Shown here: piece by piece, positions 1-10,789 of the stretch | Numbering within the stretch: position 1 is the first letter of the stretch | How the letters are laid out: each line of letters opens with the position of its first letter | Made by a program: the position numbers and the translations under genes | Assembly (NCBI GenBank): GCA_025175895.1 | Contig: CM045990.1 | Location: 62,187,221 to 62,251,220 of the forward strand | Reading direction: 5' to 3' | Origin: Wurfbainia villosa | Taxonomy: Eukaryota > Streptophyta > Magnoliopsida > Zingiberales > Zingiberaceae | DNA: 64,000 nucleotides | The notes under the pieces: generated by a model | What the model saw: the letters and a program-made list of their open reading frames with translations, nothing else | Database searches by the model: none | What the model was told of the DNA's origin: nothing

Positions 1-1
1 C

Positions 2-532
2 GGACCAAAAGGGAAAATTAAGGTTAGTCGCTCACTAATTCATACGCTTTACAATACAATTAAATTGCTAGCTAGGAAACTAGCTAAATCCGAGTCTAGG
101 GGCGAGTCCTTGGTTGAGGAGGTTGAAACCCTCAAACAAGAGACACCCCTAAACTCTTCGACTAGTCGAGTTCAAGAGGAGGACTCAACTCGAGTTGAAA
201 AACTTGAAGAAGAGAACTCTCTCTTGAAAGGACGAGTCCAAGAGCTCGAAGCTCGGTTGAACAACTTCTCGACGGGGTCCAAGAATCTTAACCAACTTCT
301 TGGAACTCAGAGAGCCATGTACAATAGAGTCGAACTCGGATATAGCTCAAAGACTATGAATATATCTTACATGTCTATAGTTCAAGTGTGGGTACCAAAA
401 TCTTTATTAAACTCACATATAAGAACCAATAGGTTTTGGATTCCCCAGGATCAAGTTCATTACTTGACCATACCATATTGGTTCAATAATCCAGGGGGAG
501 CTAATACCAAAATAGTATATCCGATAAATTAA
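2..532 (+). CDS. Copia gag, C-terminal part (partial at window edge)
   Basis: The frame is open from base 2, so the true start lies upstream; the first in-window Met is at 65. The first 95 residues or so are rich in Glu, Lys and Leu with heptad-like spacing (VEKLEEENSLLKGRVQELEA), a predicted coiled coil. This is followed by a segment of the type NNFSTG...LNQLLGTQR, which is characteristic of the C-terminal region of plant copia (SIRE/Maximus-type) gag proteins. Gag forms the virus-like particle around the element's RNA. No zinc knuckle lies in the visible part. The frame ends at 532 and no pol frame follows. I am confident of the family and less so of whether this gag is full length. Confidence 0.7.
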   Translation, partial: GPKGKIKVSRSLIHTLYNTIKLLARKLAKSESRGESLVEEVETLKQETPLNSSTSRVQEEDSTRVEKLEEENSLLKGRVQELEARLNNFSTGSKNLNQLLGTQRAMYNRVELGYSSKTMNISYMSIVQVWVPKSLLNSHIRTNRFWIPQDQVHYLTIPYWFNNPGGANTKIVYPIN

Positions 533-1651
533 TTTTTTTTAAAAAAAAATGGCTAGATAGGACTATAACTCGTCAATGCTTGATAACATAGTACCAGGAT
601 GCGACGAGATGATAGTACGCTAGGAAAATAGAGTCTCGTGTATTCGGGCTAGATAAGGCATATCTAGTTCGGTTCACTTGACCGAGTGGAACTAGCTGAA
701 GCTACCTCGCCGTATCCTAGACTAGTTAGACCAGGAAGTGGTCTTAGGTGAGTCAAGTTACTATTTTCTCGAAATTAGCTTTGTCTAAGGAAGTGGTCAT
801 TTTTCCGATCAAAGAAGGCCCCAGTGCCTCGCCATGACCTAGAAGCTAAGATCTTGAAAAGGTGACTTGATGAGCTTAGGGTCAAATCTGAATCTAATGC
901 AAGGTTGACCAGTTTCAAATCATTAAATTTAATCAAGATAAAATTGGAATCATCTCACACAACATATAAAGTGAACCAATTCTAAGACACTTAGAATGGG
1001 TGAGATGAATAAGGAACAATTTCAATTTACATAATCCTTTCAAAAATGTTATCTATTTTCAAACAATCGAGCTTAAACGTTTACTTATACTCGGACAAAA
1101 CTCTAAATATACAACCTTCTATGTCAATGTTTAGCGCCCCCTAACTCTATACCTTATATACTTGATTAAGGGGGAGAGAAAACTAACCCTAAGGGTTATA
1201 TATTTTCAAAAGTTATTAGTGTATACGTATCTTGAAACTCAAAGCAAATTTTATAAGTATTTTGAAAATCAAATCAGTCTCAAGACTTATATTGTTGGTG
1301 CAGAGGGTTATACCTCGAACCAAAATAAATCGAGACACATGCTTGGACTCATGTTAGATAATCTTTACATATTGTTATGCACGCTACTTTTTTGTTAAAA
1401 ACCACTACTTTTTATATAAACCCCCAAATCTTTTTTGATTTATGGCAAAAGGGGGAGAAGAGCACAAGTTAAGGGGGAGAACAAAAATTTAAAACACAAG
1501 TTAAGGGGGAGAACAAAAATTTAAAATTTTTAAGATGAACTTTGTTCTAAAACTCACCTAAGGTTAAGGGGGAATTGATTATAATGAGTGCATCGTTTAC
1601 ATTTACTCATTTTCCACATTTTTCTTTAACTTTGTGTAAGTTTGTCATAGA
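533..1651 (+). other. 3' non-coding region of the copia element with repeated purine tracts
   Basis: No supported gene. Short purine runs of the form AAGGGGGAG occur near 1168, 1450, 1474 and 1506, before the last one abutting the LTR. They resemble the polypurine tract, as in SIRE-type elements that carry several such tracts. The small open frame at 1162-1398 has no recognisable domain. Confidence 0.6.
1463..1526 (+). repeat. 32-bp tandem duplication containing a purine tract
   Basis: Two adjacent 32-bp copies beginning CACAAGTTAAGGGGGAGAAC start at 1463 and 1495. Each copy carries an AAGGGGGAGAA tract. Confidence 0.85.
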
Positions 1652-1667
1652 TCAAAAAGGGGAAGAT
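1652..1667 (+). promoter_or_regulatory. Polypurine tract of the copia element
   Basis: The sequence ATCAAAAAGGGGAAGAT directly precedes the LTR start TGTTGG. This is the usual plus-strand priming site of plant copia elements. Confidence 0.75.
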
Positions 1668-2788
1668 TGTTGGTGCAGGGGCACCAGATGATCGAACCTA
1701 TGTTTTGATTATGGCAAAGACGCAAAGTTAAGATTACATCGTTATCTCACGAGCTGAATCGAGTGTGCAAAAAAGTGCTAAAGCTGGAGCTAAAGGCTAG
1801 TGACACCCGGAGGAAGCCGCGGTGGTCGGGCGACACTTGAGTGACTTTGGAGGGAGCCGAAGGAATCGAGTGGAAGGCCAGAAGCGAGAGCTACAAAGTA
1901 AGTATCGAGGTAAGCTCGTGTGTGTGAGCGTAAGTGAGGTCGTATCCTCCTTACGGGGATGGTCTTAAGCGTAGATCCGACCAAAGATATCCCATGGATG
2001 GTCTAGGTCGAGATCGGACGGTCGACGATCGGCAAAATTATGTTTTTGTTGAGCTAACTTTGACTTGTAGCAAACAAAGAATGATCGCTTGCTAGCTTGG
2101 AGCACTCGCGCCATCCATCACCGATCCGCGATCAAGACTGACGATCGATGTCGCCGCCATCACGATCGATGATGGCCATCAGTCGACTGATGGTCAAGGA
2201 TCAGCTTCAAGGAGTCAAGCCTTATCACCTCATTCCAAGGAGTTTTGTGCCCATTTGTGATTGGTTGAAGACTCATTCGATGAGGGGCTCAAAGTCTATA
2301 AAAGGAGGGCTTGTCCTAGGATTTTTCATTAATTCAAAAGCTTCCAAGTGCTTCCGATACGCTACGAGTCTCCGACATCCCTACGATGAAGCGCTGCCGA
2401 GACGATGACTCAAGCTCCAAGATTCAAGTCTTCAAAAGTCATCGGTATAAGCTTTAATTTGTATAAGTTATTCTTTTTATTTTGAGCTTTAAATCATATC
2501 AAGGAGAGGGGGAGTGTCCCTCTACCTTGAGTCCTTCTTGAGTTTTGTATTCGTTTAACTCCTACCTTCAACGAGGAGGAGTTCGTTTAGTGTTTTTCTC
2601 TCCGTGCGTGGTCAAGGACCACTAGGGCCTTGGAGTAGTAGCTGTAGGCTACGAACCAAGTAAAAAACCCATTGTCTCTTCTATTTTAGATTTAATTTCC
2701 TCTGTGTTTACTCGTGTCTCAACGAATGATTTCGAAAAAGGGTTTTATCGCTATTCACCCCCCCTCTAGCGATCCGCTCGATCCAACA
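1668..2788 (+). repeat. 3' LTR of the copia element (about 1.12 kb)
   Basis: Starts TGTTGGTGCAGGGG and ends GATCCAACA. It carries one CAGTCGACTG palindrome (about 2180-2189) and the C-rich stretch ATTCACCCCCCCTCTAGCG shortly before its end, which the TR-GAG LTRs also have. A second copy of this LTR lies at 33228-34307, so both ends are defined by comparison. Confidence 0.85.
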
Positions 2789-3078
2789 GAACCACCCATA
2801 GGTCTAGGAAAACCAAGGTTACTAGGGAAGTCATCTCTAAGGCTAACCATGGTAAGTTTCAAGTGACTAAGGCTTCGAAGAAGTCTAGGAAAGTTACTAG
2901 CAAGGTTACAAGGGGAGTTACCCCTAGAGTTGACCTTGACAAGACTCAAATGACTAAGGCTTCTAAGCCTAGCAGGGTCATTAGGAAGGGACTAAAAGAG
3001 GATATCCCTAGTGAGTACCTAGTTAACCCAATGAGCTCAAATAGGTTTTGGGTTCCTAGGAGAATGATTCCTTCATGA
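2789..3078 (+). pseudogene. C-terminal end of TR-GAG gag (copy C)
   Basis: This frame aligns by eye with the C-termini of gag in copies A (23690-24037) and B (45966-46559). They share basic Lys/Arg/Thr-rich repeats such as VTRGVTPRVDL and KTQMTKASKPSRVIRK, and a closing ...NRFWVPRRMI segment. The upstream part is lost because another element was inserted at 2788/2789. The same NRFW.P ending occurs near the end of the gag at 2-532, so the two families are related. It is a structural protein remnant and cannot be functional alone. Confidence 0.75.
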
Positions 3079-3958
3079 TAGATGGGTTAATATGTGTCAA
3101 CTTGAATTGGTAAGGTAGTTAACCTAACCATAGAAAAGTTGGCACTTTAGGACATTTTCATGGTTTTGGGATACCTTGGAAATAAGGTTGGATTTATTTC
3201 CTAAAAGATTTTAGGATGTGCCAATTAAATTTGAGAAGTTTAAAAAATTGATCAAATTGACACAAGATAGGTTTTAGAGTCTTAGTGTGCTATTTTGGAT
3301 TTTTGGCACACTTGAGAGAATTGTGTTTAAGGCAAAATTATTGTAAATTTTAGAAAATGACAATTTGGGCTTAACACTTAGGTATTATATAGCTTGTATT
3401 TTATACTTGACATGTCTTATTTGCCTTGCCATGTCATGACATCATATTTCATTTAATCATTTAAAATGTCATGATAAGATTTAGGATTAATTTTAATGTC
3501 ATGCTTATACTTAGGATATCTTTTTATGTCATGACATCATGTATCATTGGCACATGCTTTAATTATGCTATCATTTTATGCCATGATCATATTTCATGCA
3601 TTTTGGTTAATCAAATTGATTTAAGGCAAATGACATAAGTTGAAGTCCCAAGTATAAGGAAATCAAATTGAGTTGCCTAGACAAATGCATGAAACCCTAA
3701 GAACCTAAACCCACATCTCACAAGAACATTAGATTGACTTGTGTGTTTTTATACACTTTAGACACATGTGAGATGCTAGAAATGAGTTAAGTTCATGTGC
3801 TTATTTAGTACATCATATTGAACTTATAACTCATTAAATGATAATGATAAATCATGAGGAAAGCTAATGTATAAGTCATGTACATCTATCCCATTGCCCA
3901 TGGTTCAAAATAAGTTTTCAAAAAAAAATTAAAATTATTTTAGAAAACCTTGGTGAAG
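3079..3958 (+). other. 3' non-coding region of TR-GAG copy C (first part)
   Basis: AT-rich sequence without genes. It matches, in reverse complement, the regions 22790-23690 and about 45090-45965 of copies A and B. The copies share phrases such as TGTCATGACATCAT, and stop where the solo LTR was inserted. Confidence 0.7.
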
Positions 3959-4053
3959 TGTAACACCCAAAAAATTCTAAACTGTTCAAAGTAATTATAT
4001 GGATATTAACGCCCATAAATGATTTAAAATAAAATAAAAGATGGTTATAGCTA

Positions 4054-4107
4054 GGATTTGAACCATGAACCTCCTAATAGGGAGGTAGCCTTGATACCAC
4101 TAGACCA
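4054..4107 (-). other. Antisense tRNA-like Pol III A/B boxes in the gypsy LTR
   Basis: On the minus strand the sequence has TGGTCTAGTGGTA (A-box-like) and, about 30 bases later, GGTTCAAATCC (B-box-like). The order and spacing match tRNA internal promoters. No acceptor stem or full cloverleaf is evident, so I do not call a tRNA gene. Confidence 0.5.
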
Positions 4108-4904
4108 TAGGATGATTCTTGGCTAGGATATATAAAGAATATACAAAGAGTATAAATGGAAGATGAGGAGTTGGTTCATACCCCCATGAGAGGAAGAGGA
4201 GTGTTCATCTTTCTAGGTATTAAAGAGGAGATTAAAGAGAGAAGGAAGAACCAAACCTTATCTTTTCCTTCTTCATTCTCCTCCTTCCTCATTCTTGGCC
4301 GAAACCTATCCCTCTCCTTCCTCCCTTTTTGCATCCCAAGCTATAGGGATTCTTGTGTTGGGATCCTCAAGAGGGTTTTTCAAGAGGAGTTTCTCACCAA
4401 GCTTTGTGTTTGCTAGAGGATCAAGCTCCACCTCCTTCCTCGAACTCCATCTGAAACCCTAAAGCTTTTGGTTGGAGTTCTCAAGGGGGTTTCAAGGGGA
4501 TACAAAGGCTTAGTATATGCTAGAGGACCACTCCTAAGGCTAAGGAACAAGGGAAGGTGTTCATCTCACAAAAACCCTAGCGGTATACTAGTATGATAGC
4601 GAGAGGATGTAAGTATCTCTCACCTGAAGTATAAGTAGTTCTTTGATTGTTTTATATAGCTTCTTTTCCTATGTTTTGATAGATTATATGTTTGGATCAG
4701 ATGATATATGTGTGTGTTCAGATTTATAGTTAAGGTATATGTCTTTTTAAGCAAGATCTAAGACCACAAAGATGTTATCTCTCACCTATAGCATAAGTAA
4801 CTCTTTGATTTGCACATCTAGCTTCTAGTATATCATGTTTTTATTCATATTTATAGGTTCTATCCAGATTGTGTTTGTTTGGATTTTTAGGTATTTTAGG
4901 TATA

Positions 4905-5980
4905 TAATGCACGCGAACGCGACCTAAAATCTCGCGACGGAGACCGTCGAGGACTCGAAGCGTGCACTCGTGCTCAACGCCCGCAAGTGCACAGATGTTG
5001 TCAAGTAATAAAAGATTATCAATCCCACAGGGACTGGGATTCGAATATCGATATGTTCAGTGGTTGAAATTGTTCAGAAGTAAACTCTAAGAGGTTTTGA
5101 TTTGTAAGGGCTGTCGGTGGACTATACTCTATACGGTGTCACACAAAGGAAGAAGGGAGCGTGTCGAGGCCTTAAAAGGTGATTCTAGGACTTCGGTTTC
5201 GCTTGTGTGTCGCAAAACAATGCTGTCAACTGGCGTTGTCTAGATGTTTAGCTATGATTTTGTGGAAGGGAAATCATACACTCTCCCGATGAGCCACCGC
5301 ATCTATCGGGAGCTATCTCTGCCTTAAAAGGACGGGATAGAAGGTACGAAGATGCCGAATCAATCCCTATGATGAACCATTTTTGTTTCTATCACATCCT
5401 TCTACCCACTATTACAGAAGATTAGATTTACCCCTAGGTTCCTTGTATAAAATTGCCTAAATCTTAGATACGAGGGTTGTCACCCCTCGTATCGCCTAAG
5501 CACAGCATGTAGAAAACAAAACACGCATAGATATAGTATAAACAACTTCCAATTTCCAAATTAAACTCAAAGACAGAATTTAACGTGAACCAACATGTAA
5601 TGTGCACACAAGCTACTCCCTAATCTTAGAATCGAAAGAACTCCTCCATGTATATAAGGGAGGAATCACAAGACATGTACATGTTCGAATACAACAAAAA
5701 TAAAGTGTAGGAACAAGGGATTACAATGCCTTCGTGGTCTTCTCTCCGGCGTTGAAGTGCAAGCATGGACCTCCGGCGACATTCTTCCTCCCCGTTGCGA
5801 GTTTCCAAAGTTTTTTAGGGCTTCGGTGTGACGTCCTAGTCGTCGTGCACCCCTAGGGTTTGGGCGGAGCCATCCTTATATAGACATCACCTCAGACCGC
5901 TGCAAAATTCGGAAAAAGCCATAATCATGCAAATCTGACGGGCCGCCACACAGTCATGTGTTTCCATACTGGTCAGTCAG
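4905..5980 (-). repeat. Athila-like 3' LTR, first piece
   Basis: It matches 27875-28870 of the 5' LTR in order (ATGCACGCGAACG..., TCAAGTAATAAAAGATTATC, CGATGAGCCACCGC). The terminal TGATG of the 5' LTR copy reads TAATG here. The LTR continues at 15894-16157 after the inserted chromovirus. Confidence 0.8.
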
Positions 5981-6101
5981 TGTAACGCCCAGTAAATTTC
6001 TAGCCATTTTACGAGAATTTTTGGCTTTACAATAATGGGCTTTATGTGGGTTTTTTTTTTCGAAAATAAAAGAAAATAGCCAAAAAGAGATGCAAGGCCT
6101 A

Positions 6102-6159
6102 GGAATCGAACCCCAAACCTCTAGAGATAGCCAAGCCCTATAGATGCACCCACTAACCA
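6102..6159 (-). other. Antisense tRNA-like A/B boxes in chromovirus 5' LTR
   Basis: The minus strand reads TGGTTAGTGGGTGCA (A-box-like), then GGTTCGATTCC about 32 bases later, a perfect B-box consensus. The counterpart in the other LTR (12724-12781) has GGTTCAATTCC, a CpG-decay change. Confidence 0.55.
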
Positions 6160-6496
6160 GAAGCCCAATAGGATTATATCATTAGAGGAAGAGGGGAAAT
6201 TGTAGATAAGTGTGATGAGGGTAAATGAAGAGGCATGGAAAGAGAAGAGAAACTTCTCTTCCTCCCTTTATAAAGAAGAGTGAAAGTCTCATTTGGCCAC
6301 TTCTTCTTCTTCCCTCTTCTCTTCTTCTTCCTCACCGAGCTCCCTCTTCATCCTTTGGCCGAAACCCCCATTCAAGCAAGGAGAATGCTAGGTGGCTTCC
6401 ATTAGGTCATCTCCCAAGCAAAGCGAAGGATGTAAGATTCCCTCACCTGCAGTGTATTCGTTCTTGTAGATGCATGAAAGAATAAGAAGCTTTAAT

Positions 6497-7492
6497 ACCT
6501 TACATGTTTCCAACCAAAGTATTTAGGGCTAGGTTGCATGAACATGCTTCTAATGATACTATGATAAGTTATAAGCTTCATGAAGGAATTTTAGGTAACA
6601 AAAACCCAAGCTTGAGCCCTTACATGTTTCGGCCAACCAAGGTATTTAGGGCTAGGGTTGCATGAACATGCTTCTAATGATACTATGATAAGTTATAAGC
6701 TTCATGAAGGAATTTTAGGTAACAAAAACCCAAGCTTGAGCCCTTACATGTTTCGGCCAACCAAGGTATTTAGGGCTAGGGTTGCATGAACATGCTTCTA
6801 ATGATACTATGATAAGTTATAAGCTTCATGAAGGAATTTTAGGTAACAAAAACCCAAGCTTGAGCCCTTACATGTTTCGGCCAACCAAGGTATTTAGGGC
6901 TAGGGTTGCATGAACATGCTTCTAATGATACTATGATAAGTTATAAGCTTCATGAAGGAATTTTAGGTAACAAAAACCCAAGCTTGAGCCCTTAAATGTT
7001 TCGGCCAACCAAGGTATTTAGGGCTAGGGTTGCAAGAACATGCTTCTAATGATACTATGATAAGTTATAAGCTTCATGAAGGAATTTTAGGTAACAAAAA
7101 CCCAAGCTTGAGCCCTTACATGTTTCGGCCAACCAAGGTATTTAGGGATAGGGTTGCATGAACATGCTTCTAATGATACTATGATAAGTTATAAGCTTCA
7201 TGAAGGAATTTTAGGTAACAAAAACCCAAGCTTGAGCCCTTACATGTTTCGCCCAACCAAGGTATTTAGGGCTAGGGTTGCATGAAAATGCTTCTAATGA
7301 TACCATGATAAGTTATATGCTTCATGAAGGAATTTTAGGTAACAAAAATCCAAGCTTGAGCCCTTACATGTTTCGGCCAACCAAGGTATTTAGGGCTAGG
7401 GTTGCATGAAAAGGCTTCTAAAGGAATTAGGAGATGTTATATGCTTCATGTAGAAATTTTAGGTGACAAAAAAAATACAACGTTTGATACCT
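6497..7492 (+). repeat. Eight-unit 124-bp tandem array in the 5' LTR
   Basis: Units beginning TACATGTTTC start at 6497, 6621, 6745, 6869, 6993, 7117, 7241 and 7365, an exact 124-bp period. The last unit is degenerate and about 128 bp. Inner units are nearly identical, which points to recent homogenisation. Confidence 0.95.
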
Positions 7493-7554
7493 TACATGTT
7501 TCGGCCAACATTGGTTTTAGGGTTAGGGTTTCATGAAAACACCCCCCTTGTGTA

Positions 7555-7812
7555 GTTATGCTATGTGTATGATTTTAATATGGCATGAATTATACCTATG
7601 TGATGAATATGTTCATGATTCAATATGCTATGAAATATGCTTATGTGATGAACATGTTTATGATGTAGTATGCCATGAAATTATGCCTATGTGATGAATA
7701 TGTTTATGAGGTAATATGCCATGAAATATGTCTATGTGATGAACATGTTTTATGATTTAATATGTCTTGAATATGCCTATGAAATATGCTTATGCAATGA
7801 ACATGTTTATGC
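7555..7812 (+). repeat. Degenerate AT-rich repeats (TATGCCATGAA/ATGTGATGAA type)
   Basis: Imperfect repeats of about 45 bp built from TATGCCATGAAATATG and CCTATGTGATGAACATG. The corresponding stretch in the 3' LTR is 14045-14310. No gene. Confidence 0.7.
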
Positions 7813-7872
7813 TTTAGGACCCCTTTAGGGCACTCTTATGTTATGAATGCATGTATGCTATGAAATGTCTGA

Positions 7873-8152
7873 GATGGAGATGCTTCCCTTTCAAGTAGGG
7901 ATTAAGAGCTCTCCTTATGATAAGATAAGATGGAGATGCTTCGCTTTCAAGTAGGGATTAAGAGCTCTCCTTATGATAAGATAAGATGGAGATGCTTCCC
8001 TTTCAAGTAGGGACTAAGAGCTCTCCTTATGATAAGGTAAGATGGAGATGCTTTCCTTTCAAGTAGGGATTAAGAGCTCTCCTTATGATAAGATAAGATT
8101 GAGATGCTTCCCTTTTTATGTTGGGGATTAAGAACATTCTTTATGATATGAC
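7873..8152 (+). repeat. 56-bp tandem array in the 5' LTR
   Basis: Units beginning GATGGAGATGCTT start at 7873, 7929, 7985, 8041 and 8097 (the last diverged). The period is 56 bp and each unit contains TCAAGTAGGGATTAAGAGCT. Confidence 0.9.
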
Positions 8153-9412
8153 AAGAAAGAAAGGAATTAAGTATTTTACTTTGTAAGAGGTTAAGTACCC
8201 GACCCGTCAGGTGGTCGTTAATTAAATCCAAAGGGACATAAGAAGACGTAAGAGGTCTTGCCCTGGTAAGACGTAAGAGGTCTTGCTCTTGTAGGTATGG
8301 TGGCTCGCTACCCCAGCCTATTAGGGAACGCGCATTATGTGGTACTTAACCTGGGGCCCCCCATGCAAGTTATGATTATGTTGAAGTATCTATATGTATA
8401 TGTTTTGAAAAGAAAGGACTTTTATGAAATTGTGAATGCTTATGAATGCTTATGAACTTGTCCTTTATGCATGTTTAGATTTCATGATGCTATGAATGCT
8501 TATGGTTAAGTTTAAGAATATTTGTGACTTTGTACTTTATGCATGATTAAGATTTATGATGTTACGGATACTTATGTTATGAATGCTTATGGTTAAGTTA
8601 AACAAATGCTTATGATTATGCCCTTTATGCATGTTAGATTTTATGAAGTTATGATGCTTATAGTTAAGTTAAGAATATTTGTGATTATGTACTTTATGCA
8701 TGTCTAAGATTTATAATGTTATGGATTGCTTATGTCATGAATGCTTATGTTTAAATTATGCCCTGCTTAGATTTAATTATGCTTAGCATGCTGATGTAAA
8801 CTCTATGCCATGCTTAGGTTTTATTACGTGGGTATGTTGTTGATTAGTGTTGCTATGAAATACTTAGTCTATTTATGCTAGTATGCTCATGTTTCTAATT
8901 GCTTGATGAAGTTTGTGGCTTTTGTGAGTAGGCAAGAATCTTACTAAGCTATATGCTTATAGTTTATGTTGTCCATATACTGCAGATAAAGGAAACCTGA
9001 ACTAGAGGAAGTAGCAGGAAGGGCCAAGTGTGTGTGATAGTGGCATGGTGGAGAAAGACCCTATTACTATCTGCTTATATTACATGCTCAATGAACCACT
9101 TAAGACTTTGCTTCCGCTTATAAGACTTATGAATCATTAGTATCATGTTAGATGATGCTTATTTATGTTACTGTTCAATTACTTAAGAACTCATGAATGA
9201 CTCTTTATGTTATGCATGTTATAAATGAGACAAGATATGTTAACATGCTGATTATGAATATGATATGTGACGCATGTGCAAAAGAAGGTTTAAGTTATGA
9301 TAACATGTTAAAGTATGTGGATTGTGAAATGATCCATATATGTTATGTAAGAAAAAAAAAAGAGAGAAAAGTAGCGCCGCCCTGAGAGCAGATAAGGGTG
9401 GGCGTTACAGGT

Positions 9413-9424
9413 TGGTATCAGAGC
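9413..9424 (+). promoter_or_regulatory. Primer-binding site, initiator-Met tRNA type (chromovirus)
   Basis: TGGTATCAGAGC lies four bases after the LTR end. This sequence is complementary to the 3' end of plant initiator-Met tRNA and is the usual primer site in plant LTR elements. Confidence 0.9.
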
Positions 9425-9532
9425 GGGTTCACCTTTCCACTATCACACATCAAGCCTCCATCCTGCTATTTTTCCAAGTAAGTAACTTTATGCATACCTA
9501 AATTTCTTTTATAATGAAGAATGTCTTCTATC

Positions 9533-9750
9533 TAGATAGAAATAATACCTCCTCATGTTAGAGTAGAATGGAACCATACTTGTGACTTAGATAGAAATAA
9601 TACCTCCTCATGTTAGAGTAGAATGGAACCATACTTGTGACTTAGATAGAAATAATACCTCATCGTGTTTTAGTAGAATGGAACCATACTCGTGACTTAG
9701 ATAGTAATGATACCTTACCATGCTTTATATGATGGAAACATATTTCTAAC
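9533..9750 (+). repeat. 55-bp tandem repeats in the chromovirus leader
   Basis: Units beginning TAGATAGAAATAATACCTC start at 9533, 9588 and 9643, with a diverged fourth at 9698. They lie between the primer site and the first gag-like frame. Confidence 0.85.
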
Positions 9751-10012
9751 CTAGAAATACAACTAGGAAGGATACCTTACCTTGTTTATGATAAGAAATG
9801 TCTCTAGCCTAGCCTTTAGTTTAAGTAATGCATGAATATACAAATGATAGCTTTATGCTAGCCTTAGTTTAATTACGCGTAGATGAACGAACGAAAAAAA
9901 AAACTCCTAAAAATTACGAAGATTTGATTTTCATAATTATGGTGTAAGGTCTACGCTTATAGAAAATGACGGGTTAGTCGGTTTTGTACTGACTTCATTA
10001 TTTCAATTTCAG

Positions 10013-10458
10013 ATGGCACGGACGATGACTACAATGACCCGTCGTGATGTGCTACGAAACCAATTAAGGGAAGCTATTGAAGAGATAGTTTATAAACCTG
10101 ATGGTGGGGTCATCGGACACATGAGAAGGCTCGATGGTCTTTTTAGGAGACTCGAGCAGCAGGAGTTTCCTTTACTGGACAACTATCGGATATGGGCCTT
10201 GGTACGCTCTCTGCCAAATGATTTCATGGTGGTTCCACATCACGATGGGGCCGCTATGAAGGGCGGATAACATATGCTGAGTTGTGCTGGGAGCTACTGG
10301 AGCACAAGGTTCAAGAGAATCCTGTGGTAGAGAATCCGGTGGCAGCTGGCCTCGAGAAGAATGAAGAGAGTTCTATAAACAGTCAACTTATTGGCCAGCC
10401 TGAGACTACCCTAGTGAGGCCAAGGAAGATAGGACTAAAAATAATTACAATCGCCTAG
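10013..10458 (+). pseudogene. Gag-like fragment, copia (UBN2)-like, inside the chromovirus
   Basis: An ATG directly after TTTCAATTTCAG opens an 85-codon frame (10013-10270). A one-base shift near 10255 leads into a second frame ending about 10458. Together they resemble the middle of copia-type gag: a basic region, VIGHMRRLDGLFRRLE, a LVRSLPNDF segment (copia gags typically have ...L..LP..Y/F) and a Glu-rich TYAELCWELLEHKVQ tail. That is unexpected in a gypsy chromovirus, whose own gag remnant starts farther down at 10790. It could be a diverged chromovirus gag N-terminus or a captured copia piece; I lean weakly to the latter. Confidence 0.4.
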
Positions 10459-10789
10459 GGTTTGTCCTAGGGGAGTCTTAATGAACTATCTTCTCAAGTA
10501 GTTTTTTTGTTTAGATTAGAAATAAGGAATGTTATATGTTAACATTTTTCCTTCTTGTCTGAAAATATGAATAAGAAATGATAAGTTCGTTTCTTTGAAA
10601 TTAATGATGAGTTCATTACATGGGACGTGTATGGTATAGTTGATAAATGTCGATTAGATTGGAACATACGAATGATGAGTGGAAACGAAGTTGCCGCTTG
10701 ATTTTGTACACCAATTCAATTTACATTGAGTCAATCGTAGACTACATGTGACCCATCGGGCAAAGCCATGAAGAGATTCAACCGACTGC
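10459..10789 (+). other. Non-coding gap inside the chromovirus
   Basis: No gene recognised. The stretch contains multiple stops in all frames and no repeat structure that I can see. Confidence 0.5.

Larger units (their letters stand above)
1..2788 (+). mobile_element. Copia-type LTR retrotransposon, 3' portion (5' part off-window)
   Basis: The segment reads, in order, the end of a copia-type gag frame (to 532), about 1.1 kb without coding potential, a purine tract, and one LTR beginning TGTTGGTGCA and ending ATCCAACA. No protease, integrase or reverse transcriptase lies between gag and the LTR, so this copy is either a gag-only element or internally deleted. The LTR ends exactly where the gag frame of another element (copy C) resumes at 2789, so this element interrupted that gag. 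The 5' LTR and the left target duplication lie outside the window. The same LTR family occurs as a solo LTR at 33228-34307. Confidence 0.8.
5981..9409 (+). repeat. Chromovirus 5' LTR (3429 bp)
   Basis: Begins TGTAACGCCC and ends GGGCGTTACA, a 10-bp inverted match. It contains an antisense tRNA-like segment, a pyrimidine-rich CTTCTTCTTCCC block (6298-6340), a 124-bp tandem array, a 56-bp tandem array and a long AT-rich tail of degenerate TTATGAATGCTTATG units. The short frame at 6225-6485 is repeated in the other LTR and is not a gene. Confidence 0.9.

Noticed and set aside
4054..4107. Possible tRNA gene on the minus strand
   Set aside because: A and B boxes are present, but I could not pair an acceptor stem or find a plausible full cloverleaf; kept only as tRNA-like promoter boxes.
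6225..6485. 86-codon frame, duplicated at 12847-13107
   Set aside because: It is in the chromovirus LTR and conserved only because the LTRs are copies; no domain, and no independent sign of coding.
6497..7492. CRISPR-like regular array
   Set aside because: Units are contiguous 124-bp tandem repeats without spacers, inside a plant LTR.
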